DNA of 64,000 nt from Oscillospiraceae bacterium (GTDB lineage: Bacteria; Bacillota; Clostridia; Oscillospirales; Ruminococcaceae): the NCBI GenBank assembly GCA_017991935.1, contig JAGOPP010000005.1:3517-67516 (forward strand), read 5' to 3'. The stretch's first letter is position 1. Each line of letters opens with the position of its first letter. Under the pieces are notes generated by a model. That model did not search any database. It was given only the letters and a program-made list of their open reading frames with translations, and had not been told where the DNA came from. This document shows, piece after piece, positions 8,496 to 16,515 of this stretch. The position numbers and the translations under genes are program-made.

Positions 8496-8702
8496 ATGAA
8501 AAAGGTTACGATCGCGGTGGATGATTTTTTATACCAATTCTATGAGAAGATCGGAGAACGCGCCGGCGGCATCAAGCCGGAGCGGGTGATGGCCGACGCC
8601 CTTTTGAAACTCGCGGGGGAGCTCTCGGTCAGCGCCATTTACGAAAAAAACGCGGGGGAAGCCAAGGCGGAACGCGCGGAGGAAAGCGGCCTGCCCGAGT
8701 GA
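8496..8702 (+). CDS. Small hypothetical protein, possibly ribbon-helix-helix
   Basis: A 68-residue protein starting MKKVTIAVDDFLYQFY. A short strand (KVTIAVD) followed by two predicted helices separated by GGIKPERVM resembles the ribbon-helix-helix layout of Arc/MetJ/CopG regulators, but the match is by shape only. The C-terminal 25 residues are charged and low in complexity. ATG 8496 is chosen over an upstream in-frame start because TGGGAGGTG lies nine bases before it. A terminator follows at 8776. Function unknown. Confidence 0.65.
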   Translation: MKKVTIAVDDFLYQFYEKIGERAGGIKPERVMADALLKLAGELSVSAIYEKNAGEAKAERAEESGLPE

Positions 8703-8775
8703 CCGGCGGCCCCGCGGGGACCGCCCGGCCAAGTTTGGGAGAGGCGGAGGGGACGCCGCACAGAAGAAATAAGAA

Positions 8776-8824
8776 GATCACCCGGCCGCCGCCCGTTTGG
8801 GGCGAGAGCCGGGTGATCCTTTTC
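8776..8824 (+). terminator. Bidirectional terminator between convergent genes
   Basis: GATCACCCGGC pairs with GCCGGGTGATC, followed by CTTTT. It separates the 68-residue gene from the convergent anti-sigma gene, whose stop is at 8906. Confidence 0.85.
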
Positions 8825-8905
8825 GCGATGCTTTTGGGATTTTGCGGCCTTTGCCGCTTTTTTTATCGGAGGATACCTGAAAGAGAATCGGATACGGCCG
8901 GGAGC

Positions 8906-10876
8906 TTACTCCGCGGGATCGTAGCCGGTCACCGTCCAGACGCCGGTGGAGTCCTGCCGCACCAGACGCTCAAGGTAAACGCGGTGGACCGGCGTTTTGT
9001 CGCCCGCGACCTCCACGACGGCTTTGACGCCTGTGTTCTCGGTCAGGCTGAGGTCCTCATAGGCGATCGGGTAATCGCCCGTGATGCCCTCCGGGGAGAG
9101 TTGCAGGCTCACAAAGACCTGCGCGACATAGACGGGGTCGAGCCGCCAAGGCGAGCTGCCGCCGTCCACGCTTCTCTGGTCGGCCTTTTCGACCTCCATG
9201 TCGACCGGGACCTTTATTTGCGGCTGATCCGCGGGATCATAGCCGGTCACCGTCCAGACGCCGGTGGAGTCCTGCCGCACCAGACGCTCAAGGTAAACGC
9301 GGTGGACCGGCGTTTTGTCGCCCGCGACCTCCACGACGGCTTTGACGCCTGTGTTCTCGGTCAGGCTGAGGTCCTCATAGGCGATCGGGTAATCGCCCGT
9401 GATGCCCTCCGGGGAGAGTTGCAGGCTCGCAAAGACCTGCGCGACATAGACGGGGTCGAGCCGCCACGGCGAGCTGCCCGCGTCCACGCTTCTCTGGTCG
9501 GCCTTTTCGACCCCCATGTCGACCGGGACCTTTATTTGCGGCTGTCCCGCGGTTTCGCCCGGGATCTCCGCGGCCTCTCCCGTCAGGGATTCGGCGAAGG
9601 CTTTGAGCTGTGCGAGCGGGGCGCTGCCGACCAGCGCGTACTCGCAGCCGTCCCGCTGCCAGCGCAGCGAGCTGATGCCGGTGACGCCCGCGTAGGGCCC
9701 GCCGCCGAGCACGCCCGCGGCCTCGCCGACCGGGGACTGGATCTCCAGAAGCTCGCCGCCGAGCTTGCCGAGGACTGCGGTGGACGCCGGGGTCAGCGCG
9801 CCGGCCGCTTTTTGCTCAAGGAGCCAGACGGTCTTCGTCCCGTCCGCCGAGACAAAGCTGCGTTTCACGGCTTTGGTATTCAGTTCGACCCGAATGCCCG
9901 CGGCGGCGTATCCCTCGGGCAAGGCGGCGACGGTCTTTGGCATGAAGCCGACGATCCGCTGCGCCTCCTCAAGGTTTGCGACCTCCTGCTCGGGCGACTC
10001 CTCGATCTGCTCGTAGCCCTCCGGCAGGGAGTAGGAAAGCAGCTCCGCCGGGATCGCCTCCGCGAACTCGATGCGGCTATATGTCACCGTGTACCGAATC
10101 GCGTTTTGCATGGCGCTCTGTCTTTGCAGGGGGAGGTTCGTCTCCTTGTCGACCCAGATGCGGTAGGGTTCCCCGCCCTGCGGCGTCACTTCCAAGATGG
10201 TCGCGGCCCGGCCGCAGACCGTGCCGTTCCCGGCCGTCTCGGCCTTGACCGCGCCCTTGGCGGCGGTGATCTCCCGGCCGAGATCGAACGTAAACTGATA
10301 GGGGTCCGGCGCGGCGGGGAACAGGATCGCCTGCCGCTCGGACGGGCGGAGCTGCCACTTCTGCTCGCCGTTGTTCACGGTGACGAGGCCCTGCTGCGCC
10401 CCGGAGAGCCCTTTTTCGTAATAATGGCCCTGCTGATCCGCCCAGACCTCGAGCCGCGCCTGCGTCGTGGATTCCCCGGCGGCGTTCGTCTCGACGACCG
10501 TCAGCACGCCGTGATAGGCCTTGACGTTTTCAAAAGATTTCTCCATCGCGTAGACGATATTTCCATTCGCGAAGGGATGGAAAAAGAAGATCCCCAGCGC
10601 GATGACCAGCGCCTCCGCGCCCGCCAGAGCGCCCACAAACCAGCGGCGGCGCGGCGCATGGGCCTTTTTGGGCGGGTCGAGCCGCTCGGCCACGGCCCGC
10701 GAAAGCCTCCCGGCGTAGCCCGCCTCCGGCATCTCCGGCTCCCGAAGGCCGCGGACCATGCCCGCCGTCTTGAGAAGCCGCTTCATCTCCGGGGAAGCCT
10801 GCGTCTCCTTCCCCGATCCATCCCTTTGATTCCATCCGTCCAGATAGTCCGACAGGACTTTTTCGTCATTCTTCAT
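8906..10876 (-). CDS. Membrane anti-sigma/RseB-like regulator with duplicated C-terminal domain
   Basis: A 656-residue protein likely controlling the ECF sigma factor encoded just upstream (15-base gap). Order: cytoplasmic N-terminus (1-78, probable sigma-binding), one membrane segment (about 79-99), a LolA/RseB-like lipoprotein-sensor domain (about 105-290), a DUF4367-like region (about 310-440), then two tandem 106-residue domains (about 445-550 and 551-656). The two domains differ at only four positions, so the duplication is recent. No zinc-binding anti-sigma motif (HxxxCxxC) is visible. Cell-envelope stress sensing is inferred from family and context. Confidence 0.8.
   Translation of the reverse strand: MKNDEKVLSDYLDGWNQRDGSGKETQASPEMKRLLKTAGMVRGLREPEMPEAGYAGRLSRAVAERLDPPKKAHAPRRRWFVGALAGAEALVIALGIFFFHPFANGNIVYAMEKSFENVKAYHGVLTVVETNAAGESTTQARLEVWADQQGHYYEKGLSGAQQGLVTVNNGEQKWQLRPSERQAILFPAAPDPYQFTFDLGREITAAKGAVKAETAGNGTVCGRAATILEVTPQGGEPYRIWVDKETNLPLQRQSAMQNAIRYTVTYSRIEFAEAIPAELLSYSLPEGYEQIEESPEQEVANLEEAQRIVGFMPKTVAALPEGYAAAGIRVELNTKAVKRSFVSADGTKTVWLLEQKAAGALTPASTAVLGKLGGELLEIQSPVGEAAGVLGGGPYAGVTGISSLRWQRDGCEYALVGSAPLAQLKAFAESLTGEAAEIPGETAGQPQIKVPVDMGVEKADQRSVDAGSSPWRLDPVYVAQVFASLQLSPEGITGDYPIAYEDLSLTENTGVKAVVEVAGDKTPVHRVYLERLVRQDSTGVWTVTGYDPADQPQIKVPVDMEVEKADQRSVDGGSSPWRLDPVYVAQVFVSLQLSPEGITGDYPIAYEDLSLTENTGVKAVVEVAGDKTPVHRVYLERLVRQDSTGVWTVTGYDPAE
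8910..9545 (-). repeat. 318-bp in-frame tandem duplication in the anti-sigma gene
   Basis: TCCGCGGGATC recurs at 8910 and 9228, exactly 318 bp (106 codons) apart, and nearly every base between is repeated. Four amino acids differ: G/E, A/G, A/V and D/E. Confidence 0.95.
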
Positions 10877-10891
10877 CGTTTTCCCCCTCTT

Positions 10892-11437
10892 TCAATCGGT
10901 GACGCTGAGAAGCGCCGAGAGCGTCTGCAGCGCCCGGTACTGCAAAACGCGGATGTTGGACTCGGTCTCGCCCATGACCTTCGCGGTCTCCGCGACCGAA
11001 TATCCCTTTAGAATCCGGAATTCGACCACCCGGCGGTAATGCTCGCCGAGCTTGCTCAGGGCCTCCCGAACGGCCTCCTTTTGGACGCTCGCTTCGGCCG
11101 GGTCCTCGGCGGCCTCGTCCTCGAGGCTTAGATCTTCGAGGTTGACGGAGGCCCCGCGCCGCTTGTTTTTGCGCCATCTGTCCCGCAGCACGTTGAGCGC
11201 CACCGTCCTCAGATAGCTGCCGTACTTGTCGGCCCGGACGCTGCCGTCCTTAAAACGCGGCAGCGCTTTGACGTACGTCTCCTGCGTGATGTCCTCCGCC
11301 TCCTCGCGGTTATAAACTTTGTGGTAGATGAACCGATACAGCGGCTCCCATGTGGCGCCGCAGATCTTTTCAATCGCGGCGAGATCCCGCTCCCGGTCGC
11401 CGGCTTTCCCGCCTTCCGCATTTGCTGCTCCAAGCAT
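10892..11437 (-). CDS. ECF-type RNA polymerase sigma factor
   Basis: A 181-residue sigma-70 family factor. Region 2 contains EDITQETYVKAL (core binding and -10 recognition); region 4 near the C-terminus contains YSVAETAKVMGETESNIRVLQYRA, the -35 recognition helix-turn-helix. A short linker replaces regions 3 and 1, as in ECF factors. The start at 11437 has AAGGGAAG just upstream; an 11-residue longer form lacks one. It is immediately followed by the membrane regulator gene, the usual sigma/anti-sigma pairing. Confidence 0.93.
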   Translation of the reverse strand: MLGAANAEGGKAGDRERDLAAIEKICGATWEPLYRFIYHKVYNREEAEDITQETYVKALPRFKDGSVRADKYGSYLRTVALNVLRDRWRKNKRRGASVNLEDLSLEDEAAEDPAEASVQKEAVREALSKLGEHYRRVVEFRILKGYSVAETAKVMGETESNIRVLQYRALQTLSALLSVTD

Positions 11438-11731
11438 GAGCTTCCCTTCTTTCCTTGGCCGGAATTGCAACTACTAAAACGATTTGAAACCGCAAAACGT
11501 TACGGCTGTAAAAATTTTCTTCCCCCATCTTGCCTCTATTATGCTTTTTACCTTAAATAATAAAAATGGGGGCCGGGGGAGCGCGCGCCGTGGGCCCCGC
11601 CGCGTTCCGCGCGCATACGATGGGATAATATGCGAACGGCCCCGCGGGGCTGTTTTTGCGCGATATTCGGTTTTGCGCGGGGATTATGCGGGATTTCGCG
11701 AAAAATATTCAAAAAAATTTATAATTATGTA

Positions 11732-11760
11732 TTGACATTCCAAAAACACCGCGCTATAAT
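11732..11760 (+). promoter_or_regulatory. Consensus sigma-A promoter of the amino-acid ABC operon
   Basis: TTGACA (11732-11737), a 17-base spacer and TATAAT (11755-11760) both match consensus exactly. The leader is about 50 nt, too short for a riboswitch. Confidence 0.95.
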
Positions 11761-11816
11761 GCATTTATATTCCGCAAAACAAATAAATTATACGAAAAAA
11801 CTTGGAGGAATGAATC

Positions 11817-12653
11817 ATGAAAAAGCTCTTTGCGCTCGCTCTCGCGCTGATCCTTTGCCTGTCCCTCGCCGCGTGCTCGGCGGGAAATAACGCGGGCTCC
11901 GCCGACGTCGCGACGGTCGCCGAAGGCAAGCTCACCGTGGCCACCAGCCCGGATTTCGCCCCGTATGAATTTTATTCCGTCGACGAGGCCGGCAACCTCT
12001 CGCTCTCCGGCTTCGACATCTCCCTCGCGCAGGCCGTCGCCGATCACCTCGGCCTCGAGCTTGAGGTCATCCCGATGGATTTCGACAGCATCCTGCTCGA
12101 GCTGAAGGCCGGCAACGTCGATCTTGGGATCGCCGGTTTCTCCCCGTCCCCGGAGCGCGCCGAGGTCTATGATTTCTCCGATATCTACTATATGGGCGGG
12201 CAGTCCCTCGTCGCCCTCGCCGAAAACAAGGACGTCTACAATACATACGAGTCCCTGACCGGCAAGAGCGTGGGCGCGCAGACCGGCTCCATCCAGATGG
12301 AACTCGCCGAGCAGTACACGCCGGACGCCGACATCATCGGCCTGTCTAAGGTCACCGACATCATCTCCGAGCTGCTTGCCGGAAAATTGCAGGCCGCCTT
12401 CATCGAGACCGCCGTCGCCGAGTGCTATAAGATCAACTATCCCGAGCTTGAGCTCGTCATGGAAGTCCAGTACGACGACGCCGCGGGCTCCGCCGTCGCC
12501 CTCCAGAAGGGCAACGAGGCCCTGCTCGCCTCGGTCAACGAGGTCATCGCCCAGATCCTTGAGGACGGCTCGATGAACCAGTTCGTCGCCGACGCCAACG
12601 AGCTTGCCGCCGGGAACATCTACGAGGGCCAGATCTCGGACTACGCGGGCTGA
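11817..12653 (+). CDS. Polar amino-acid ABC transporter, substrate-binding lipoprotein
   Basis: A 278-residue family-3 solute-binding protein. The signal peptide ends in the lipobox LAAC (Cys20). The mature part begins LTVATSPDFAPYEF and has the SGFDISLAQAVADHLG segment typical of binding proteins for amino acids. It should be anchored outside the membrane and feed the permease and ATPase encoded next. A hairpin terminator lies between it and the permease gene, which would allow more binding protein than membrane subunits. The exact amino acid cannot be read from sequence. Confidence 0.93.
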   Translation: MKKLFALALALILCLSLAACSAGNNAGSADVATVAEGKLTVATSPDFAPYEFYSVDEAGNLSLSGFDISLAQAVADHLGLELEVIPMDFDSILLELKAGNVDLGIAGFSPSPERAEVYDFSDIYYMGGQSLVALAENKDVYNTYESLTGKSVGAQTGSIQMELAEQYTPDADIIGLSKVTDIISELLAGKLQAAFIETAVAECYKINYPELELVMEVQYDDAAGSAVALQKGNEALLASVNEVIAQILEDGSMNQFVADANELAAGNIYEGQISDYAG

Positions 12654-12680
12654 CCGGTTCCCTCTCTTAGCTACTTCCAT

Positions 12681-12724
12681 GCTCCTCCCGGGATAAGACG
12701 CTCGGGAGGAGCAGTGCTGTTTTT
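12681..12724 (+). terminator. Partial terminator inside the amino-acid ABC operon
   Basis: GCTCCTCCCG pairs with CGGGAGGAGC, then AGTGCTGTTTTT. Placed between the binding-protein and permease genes, it probably reduces downstream transcription rather than ending the operon. Confidence 0.8.
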
Positions 12725-12754
12725 AGAAATTTCCCCCGAAAGGAGCCCTTTTAT

Positions 12755-13456
12755 ATGTCCGTCTCCGCCGTAGGCTTTGAGAAAGTGCTGCGCTACGCCG
12801 AGCTTTTTAGACAGGGCATGATCTGCACCGTCTCGATCTCCGCGCTGACCGTTTTCTTTGGGTTTTTCCTCGCGCTGCTGCTCGCCTTTATGCGCCTGAG
12901 CAAGGCGCCCGTCTTAAAAATCGCCGCCGCCACCTATGTGGAAATCATCCGCGCGACGCCGATGCTCGTGCAGCTTCTCATCGTCTACCTGGTCGTTTTT
13001 TCCGGCATCCAGCTGCCGAATATCACGCTTTTCGGCTTCATCAAATTCGACCGCTTCTTCCCGGGCGTCGTGGCGCTCGCGCTCAACTCCGGGGCCTACA
13101 CCTCCGAGATCATCCGCGCCGGCATCCAGAGCATCGACATCGGCCAGACCGAGGCCGCGCGCAGCCTTGGGCTCACGCAGTTTCAGAATATGCGCCTGAT
13201 TGTGCTGCCGCAGGCCATCAAAAACATCCTGCCGGCCATCGGCAACGAATTCGTCACGATCATCAAGGAATCCTCGATCTGCTACACGATCGGCGTGCAG
13301 GAGATCATGTACGGCGCCAAGGCCGCCCAGACCGCGACCTTCGTGATCGCCGAGCCGCTGTTGATCGCGGCGGCGATGTATTTCCTGCTGACCTTCCCGA
13401 CCTCCAAGCTGATCGGTTATTTTGAGAGGAGGATGCGCCGTGGCGACGTCAGATAA
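12755..13456 (+). CDS. Polar amino-acid ABC transporter, permease
   Basis: A 233-residue HisM/GlnP-family permease with about five membrane segments. It carries the ATPase-docking EAA loop in [29 protein letters not shown] single permease gene suggests a homodimer in the membrane. AAAGGAG lies nine bases before ATG. The gene overlaps the ATPase gene by 17 bases, indicating translational coupling. Confidence 0.95.
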   Translation: MSVSAVGFEKVLRYAELFRQGMICTVSISALTVFFGFFLALLLAFMRLSKAPVLKIAAATYVEIIRATPMLVQLLIVYLVVFSGIQLPNITLFGFIKFDRFFPGVVALALNSGAYTSEIIRAGIQSIDIGQTEAARSLGLTQFQNMRLIVLPQAIKNILPAIGNEFVTIIKESSICYTIGVQEIMYGAKAAQTATFVIAEPLLIAAAMYFLLTFPTSKLIGYFERRMRRGDVR

Positions 13457-14210
13457 CTCTTTTGCCGGGCGGGAGGCCCTGATCTCGGTCTCCGGCCTCA
13501 AGAAATATTATAGCAAAAACAGCATCCACGCGCTCGACGGCATCGACGCGGAGATCTATCCCGGCGAGGTCGTCGTGGTGATCGGGCCCTCCGGCTCGGG
13601 GAAATCCACCTTCCTGCGCAGCCTCAACCTGCTCGAGCCGCCGACCGAGGGCACGATTATCGTCGACGGCGTCGAGATTACCGACAAGCGCTGCGACATC
13701 AACCTCCACCGCCAGAAGATGGGCATGGTGTTTCAGCATTTCAACCTCTTCCCGCATAAAACGATCCTTGAGAATATGACGATCGCGCCGGTCAACGTCA
13801 AGCACATGTCCAAAAAGGAGGCCGAGGAGAAGGCCCACGAGTTGCTGCGGCGCGTCGACCTTGACGACCGCGCGGACGCCTACCCGATCCAGCTCTCCGG
13901 CGGGCAGAAGCAGCGCGTCGCCATCGTGCGCGCGCTGATGATGGAGCCCGAGGTCATGCTCTTCGACGAGCCGACCTCCGCCCTCGACCCCGAGATGGTG
14001 GGCGAGGTGCTCGAGGTCATGAAGGAGCTCGCCCGCGGCGGCATGACGATGGTCGTCGTCACGCACGAGATGGGCTTCGCCAAGGAGGTCGGCAGCCGGG
14101 TGCTCTTTATGGAATCCGGCAAGCTGATCGAGGAGGGCACGCCGGAAACCCTGTTTGAGCATCCCGAGAGCCCGCGCCTGCGGGACTTCCTGAGCAAGAT
14201 CCTGCTCTGA
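13440..14210 (+). CDS. Polar amino-acid ABC transporter, ATP-binding protein
   Basis: A 256-residue ATPase. Walker A is GPSGSGKST (residues 49-57); the signature LSGGQKQR, Walker B VMLFDEP and the H-loop VTHEMGF follow in order. It powers import through the permease encoded upstream. GTG at 13440 is chosen because AGAGGAGG lies seven bases upstream and the N-terminus then reads MATSDNS; the upstream TTG at 13422 lacks a site. The last 48 bases of the gene and its terminator are repeated downstream. Confidence 0.95.
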   Translation: MATSDNSFAGREALISVSGLKKYYSKNSIHALDGIDAEIYPGEVVVVIGPSGSGKSTFLRSLNLLEPPTEGTIIVDGVEITDKRCDINLHRQKMGMVFQHFNLFPHKTILENMTIAPVNVKHMSKKEAEEKAHELLRRVDLDDRADAYPIQLSGGQKQRVAIVRALMMEPEVMLFDEPTSALDPEMVGEVLEVMKELARGGMTMVVVTHEMGFAKEVGSRVLFMESGKLIEEGTPETLFEHPESPRLRDFLSKILL

Positions 14211-14400
14211 CCCCGACGATTTTCCCGCCGCCCCCGGAGACGGGGGCGGCTTTTTTGCCGGAGGCCCGCTTTGGGCGGGGAAACCGCGCGATATGCCCCG
14301 AGAGCCCGCGCCTGCGGGACTTCCTGAGCAAGATCCTGCTCTGACCCCGACGATTTTCCCGCCGCCCCCGGAGACGGGGGCGGTTTTTTTGCCGCGGGCC
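14163..14400 (+). repeat. 134-bp tandem duplication of the ABC ATPase gene's 3' end and terminator
   Basis: The sequence from codons of the C-terminal [15 protein letters not shown] through the stop codon and terminator begins at 14163 and again at 14297. The second copy is nearly identical but cut off from the coding frame. It gives the operon two consecutive terminators. Confidence 0.95.
14227..14256 (+). terminator. First terminator of the amino-acid ABC operon
   Basis: GCCGCCCCCG-GAGA-CGGGGGCGGC is followed by TTTTTT. The duplicated copy is at 14361-14390 with seven Ts. Confidence 0.95.
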
Positions 14401-14484
14401 CGCCCTGCCGGAGCCCTTCGCCGGGCAAAGGCGGCGGGCGGCGCGGCTTTTTCCCGGGGCGGGGGCGAATTTACAAATTCCTCC

Positions 14485-14513
14485 TTGATTTTTCCCTCCA
14501 TGGAGGCGATAAT
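14485..14513 (+). promoter_or_regulatory. Promoter with palindromic operator in the spacer (Xre-membrane gene)
   Basis: TTGATT (14485-14490), a 17-base spacer and GATAAT (14508-14513). The spacer holds the perfect 12-bp palindrome CCTCCATGGAGG (14495-14506). As the gene downstream encodes a helix-turn-helix protein, autorepression is a reasonable inference. Confidence 0.6.
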
Positions 14514-14544
14514 AGTGCTATTAACTCCGAGGAGGAACCCCCCG

Positions 14545-15123
14545 ATGGATGAACTCAGGACCGTCATCGCCAGCAACATTATCCGGCTGCGCACCGCCGC
14601 CGGGATGACGCAGGCCGAGCTTGGAGAAAAGCTAAATTATTCCGACAAATCCGTCTCCAAATGGGAGCGCGCCGAGTCCACGCCGGACATCTACGTCATG
14701 AAGCAGATGTCCGATCTCTTCGGCGTGACGATCGACTCGATGACCGGCGAGAAGGACACCGTCACCCCGCGGAATTCGCAGCCGTTTCTGCCTTACCGCC
14801 GCTCGGTGATCACGACCCTCGCCGTCGCCGCGATCTGGACGGCCGCGCTGCTCCTGTTTATCCTTTTTTGGATCCTCGGGGCGCTGCACTGGATCATCTT
14901 TGTCTACGCGGTGCCGATCTCCCTGACCGCGGCCCTCGTGCTCAACTCGGTCTGGTACGGGGGGAAGCACAACATGTACATCGTGCTCTTCCTCGTGCTG
15001 AGCCTGATCGCGACCGTCTACCTGTCGTTTTTGAGATACAACTGGTGGCAGATTTTGCTGCTCTCGATCCCTGCCGCCGTGATCGTCTGGCTGAGCTTTC
15101 GTGTCAAAAAAACGGAAAAGTGA
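14545..15123 (+). CDS. Xre-family regulator with a C-terminal membrane domain
   Basis: A 192-residue protein. Residues about 5-65 form a Cro/C1-type helix-turn-helix (NIIRLRTAAGMTQAELGEKL, then SDKSVSKWERAESTPD). Residues about 90-185 hold four hydrophobic segments, so the DNA-binding domain is probably tethered to the membrane. GAGGAGG lies before the ATG. Such regulators are common in Firmicutes but their signals are mostly unknown. It stands alone, with a palindrome inside its own promoter. Confidence 0.88.
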   Translation: MDELRTVIASNIIRLRTAAGMTQAELGEKLNYSDKSVSKWERAESTPDIYVMKQMSDLFGVTIDSMTGEKDTVTPRNSQPFLPYRRSVITTLAVAAIWTAALLLFILFWILGALHWIIFVYAVPISLTAALVLNSVWYGGKHNMYIVLFLVLSLIATVYLSFLRYNWWQILLLSIPAAVIVWLSFRVKKTEK

Positions 15124-15291
15124 TCGGACTCTACGATCCGTAGAGCCATTTCCATATGGCGGAGAGGCGTTTTCGGACGGCTCTCTTTTTTTCTTGGATT
15201 TGTAGAGCGCGGCGGCGGAAAAATCCCTTGTCTTTCCGAGCACGGGACGGCAAAATGATAGTATCTAATAGTTGAAAGGGGGATACCTGCT

Positions 15292-16176
15292 TTGTCCGAC
15301 TACATTCTGAGCTGCTGCTCCACCGCCGACCTTTCGGCCGAGCATCTGGAGCGCCGCGGGCTTTCCCATATCTGCTTCCACTACTTCCTCAACGAGGTGG
15401 AGTACACGGACGATCTCGGCGCCTCGATGCCCTTCGACACGTTCTACCGCCTGATCGCGGAGGGCGCGGAGACCCGGACCTCTCAGGTGAATATCTCGGA
15501 ATATCTTGATTACTTCACCAATTTCCTCGAGGAGGGGAAGGACATCCTGCACATCACGCTCTCCTCCGGCATCTCCGGCAGCTACGGCTCCGCCTGCAAC
15601 GCCGCGCTGATCGCGCGGGAGCGCTACCCGGAGCGCAAGATCTACATCGTCGACTCCTTGGGCGCGTCCTCCGGCTACGGCCTGCTGATGGATAAGCTCG
15701 CCGACCTGCGCGACGGAGGCATGGAAATCGACGAGCTGCGCGACTGGGCCGAGGAGCACAAGCTTGAGGTGCACCACTGGTTTTTCTCCACCGACCTCAC
15801 GCACTACATCCGCGGCGGGCGCATCTCCAAGACCGCGGGCGTGATCGGCGGGCTGCTCAATATCTGCCCGCTGCTCGACATGGACGTCTCCGGCCACCTG
15901 ATCCCGCGCAGCAAGGTGCGCACCAAGCAGAAGGTCATTCAGGAGATCGTCGCCCGCATGGAAAAATACGCGCAGGGGGGCGCTGCCTACTCCGGCAAAT
16001 GCTATATCTCCCAGTCCGCCTGCTACGAGGACGCCCGGGCCGTGGCCGATCTGGTCGAAAGCCGCTTCCCGCACCTCGACGGCAAGGTGCTGATCAACCA
16101 TGTCGGCACCGTCATCGGCAGCCACACCGGGCCGGGGACCGTGGCCCTCTTCTTCTGGGGAGAAAAACGGGTTTAA
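15292..16176 (+). CDS. DegV-family fatty-acid-binding protein
   Basis: A 294-residue DegV protein. The family binds a fatty acid between two alpha/beta domains and presents it to fatty-acid kinase FakA. Visible family features are RTSQV (residues 62-66), SSGISGSY (91-98) and GRISKTAG. The FakA partner is not in this window. The start is TTG with AAGGGGG nine bases upstream; no in-frame ATG fits the conserved N-terminus. A strong terminator follows. Confidence 0.92.
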   Translation: MSDYILSCCSTADLSAEHLERRGLSHICFHYFLNEVEYTDDLGASMPFDTFYRLIAEGAETRTSQVNISEYLDYFTNFLEEGKDILHITLSSGISGSYGSACNAALIARERYPERKIYIVDSLGASSGYGLLMDKLADLRDGGMEIDELRDWAEEHKLEVHHWFFSTDLTHYIRGGRISKTAGVIGGLLNICPLLDMDVSGHLIPRSKVRTKQKVIQEIVARMEKYAQGGAAYSGKCYISQSACYEDARAVADLVESRFPHLDGKVLINHVGTVIGSHTGPGTVALFFWGEKRV

Positions 16177-16202
16177 GCTTTTTTAGCCTATTCAAACGTG
16201 TG

Positions 16203-16240
16203 GGAAAGCGGCATGGTAACTGCCGCTTTCCTATTTTTTT
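16203..16240 (+). terminator. Terminator of the degV gene
   Basis: GGAAAGCGGCA pairs with TGCCGCTTTCC around TGGTAAC, followed by TATTTTTTT. Confidence 0.95.
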
Positions 16241-16280
16241 CGGAAAAGTTACAAATTATTTCCGGTTTCCGCCTTTCTTC

Positions 16281-16515
16281 CGCGGCGATTTTGTGCTATC
16301 CTATTTTCTGAATGGAGGAGGAAGGCGGTCCCATGGAAGGGGGGACGCGTCCGCGCGAAGCGCCGGCTGATCCGTCGCGCAACGCGGCCGTTTTTCCGCC
16401 GGGGGCCGGGCTTTTTGCCTTTTCTCCGCGGTGATTTTGCGCTATCCTATTTTCTTGAATGGAAGAAGGGGGCGGTCCCATGGAAAAAGAAACGCGTCCG
16501 CGTGAAGCGCCGGCT
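16281..16515 (+). repeat. 146-bp duplication of the M50-like gene's promoter and 5' end
   Basis: GCTATCCTATTTTCT occurs at 16295 and 16441, followed in both by a ribosome binding site, GGCGGTCCCATGGAA and codons for TRPREAPA. The left copy is degenerate. Confidence 0.9.
16333..16434 (+). pseudogene. Truncated duplicate 5' end of the M50-like gene
   Basis: An ATG with the same upstream AGGAAGGCGG site opens a 33-codon frame beginning MEGGTRPREAPAD, a diverged copy of the start of the protease at 16480. It stops at TGA where the second copy begins. It may be untranslated, or act as a short leader peptide. Confidence 0.6.

Noticed and set aside
8699-11011. A 770-codon open frame on the + strand
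   Set aside because: It is antisense to the anti-sigma gene, mirrors its 318-bp duplication and has an Arg/Asp/His-rich composition typical of GC-rich shadow frames; the minus-strand genes have clear domains and start sites.
11761-11816. A riboswitch in front of the amino-acid ABC operon
   Set aside because: The leader is only about 50 nt and shows no conserved aptamer pattern.
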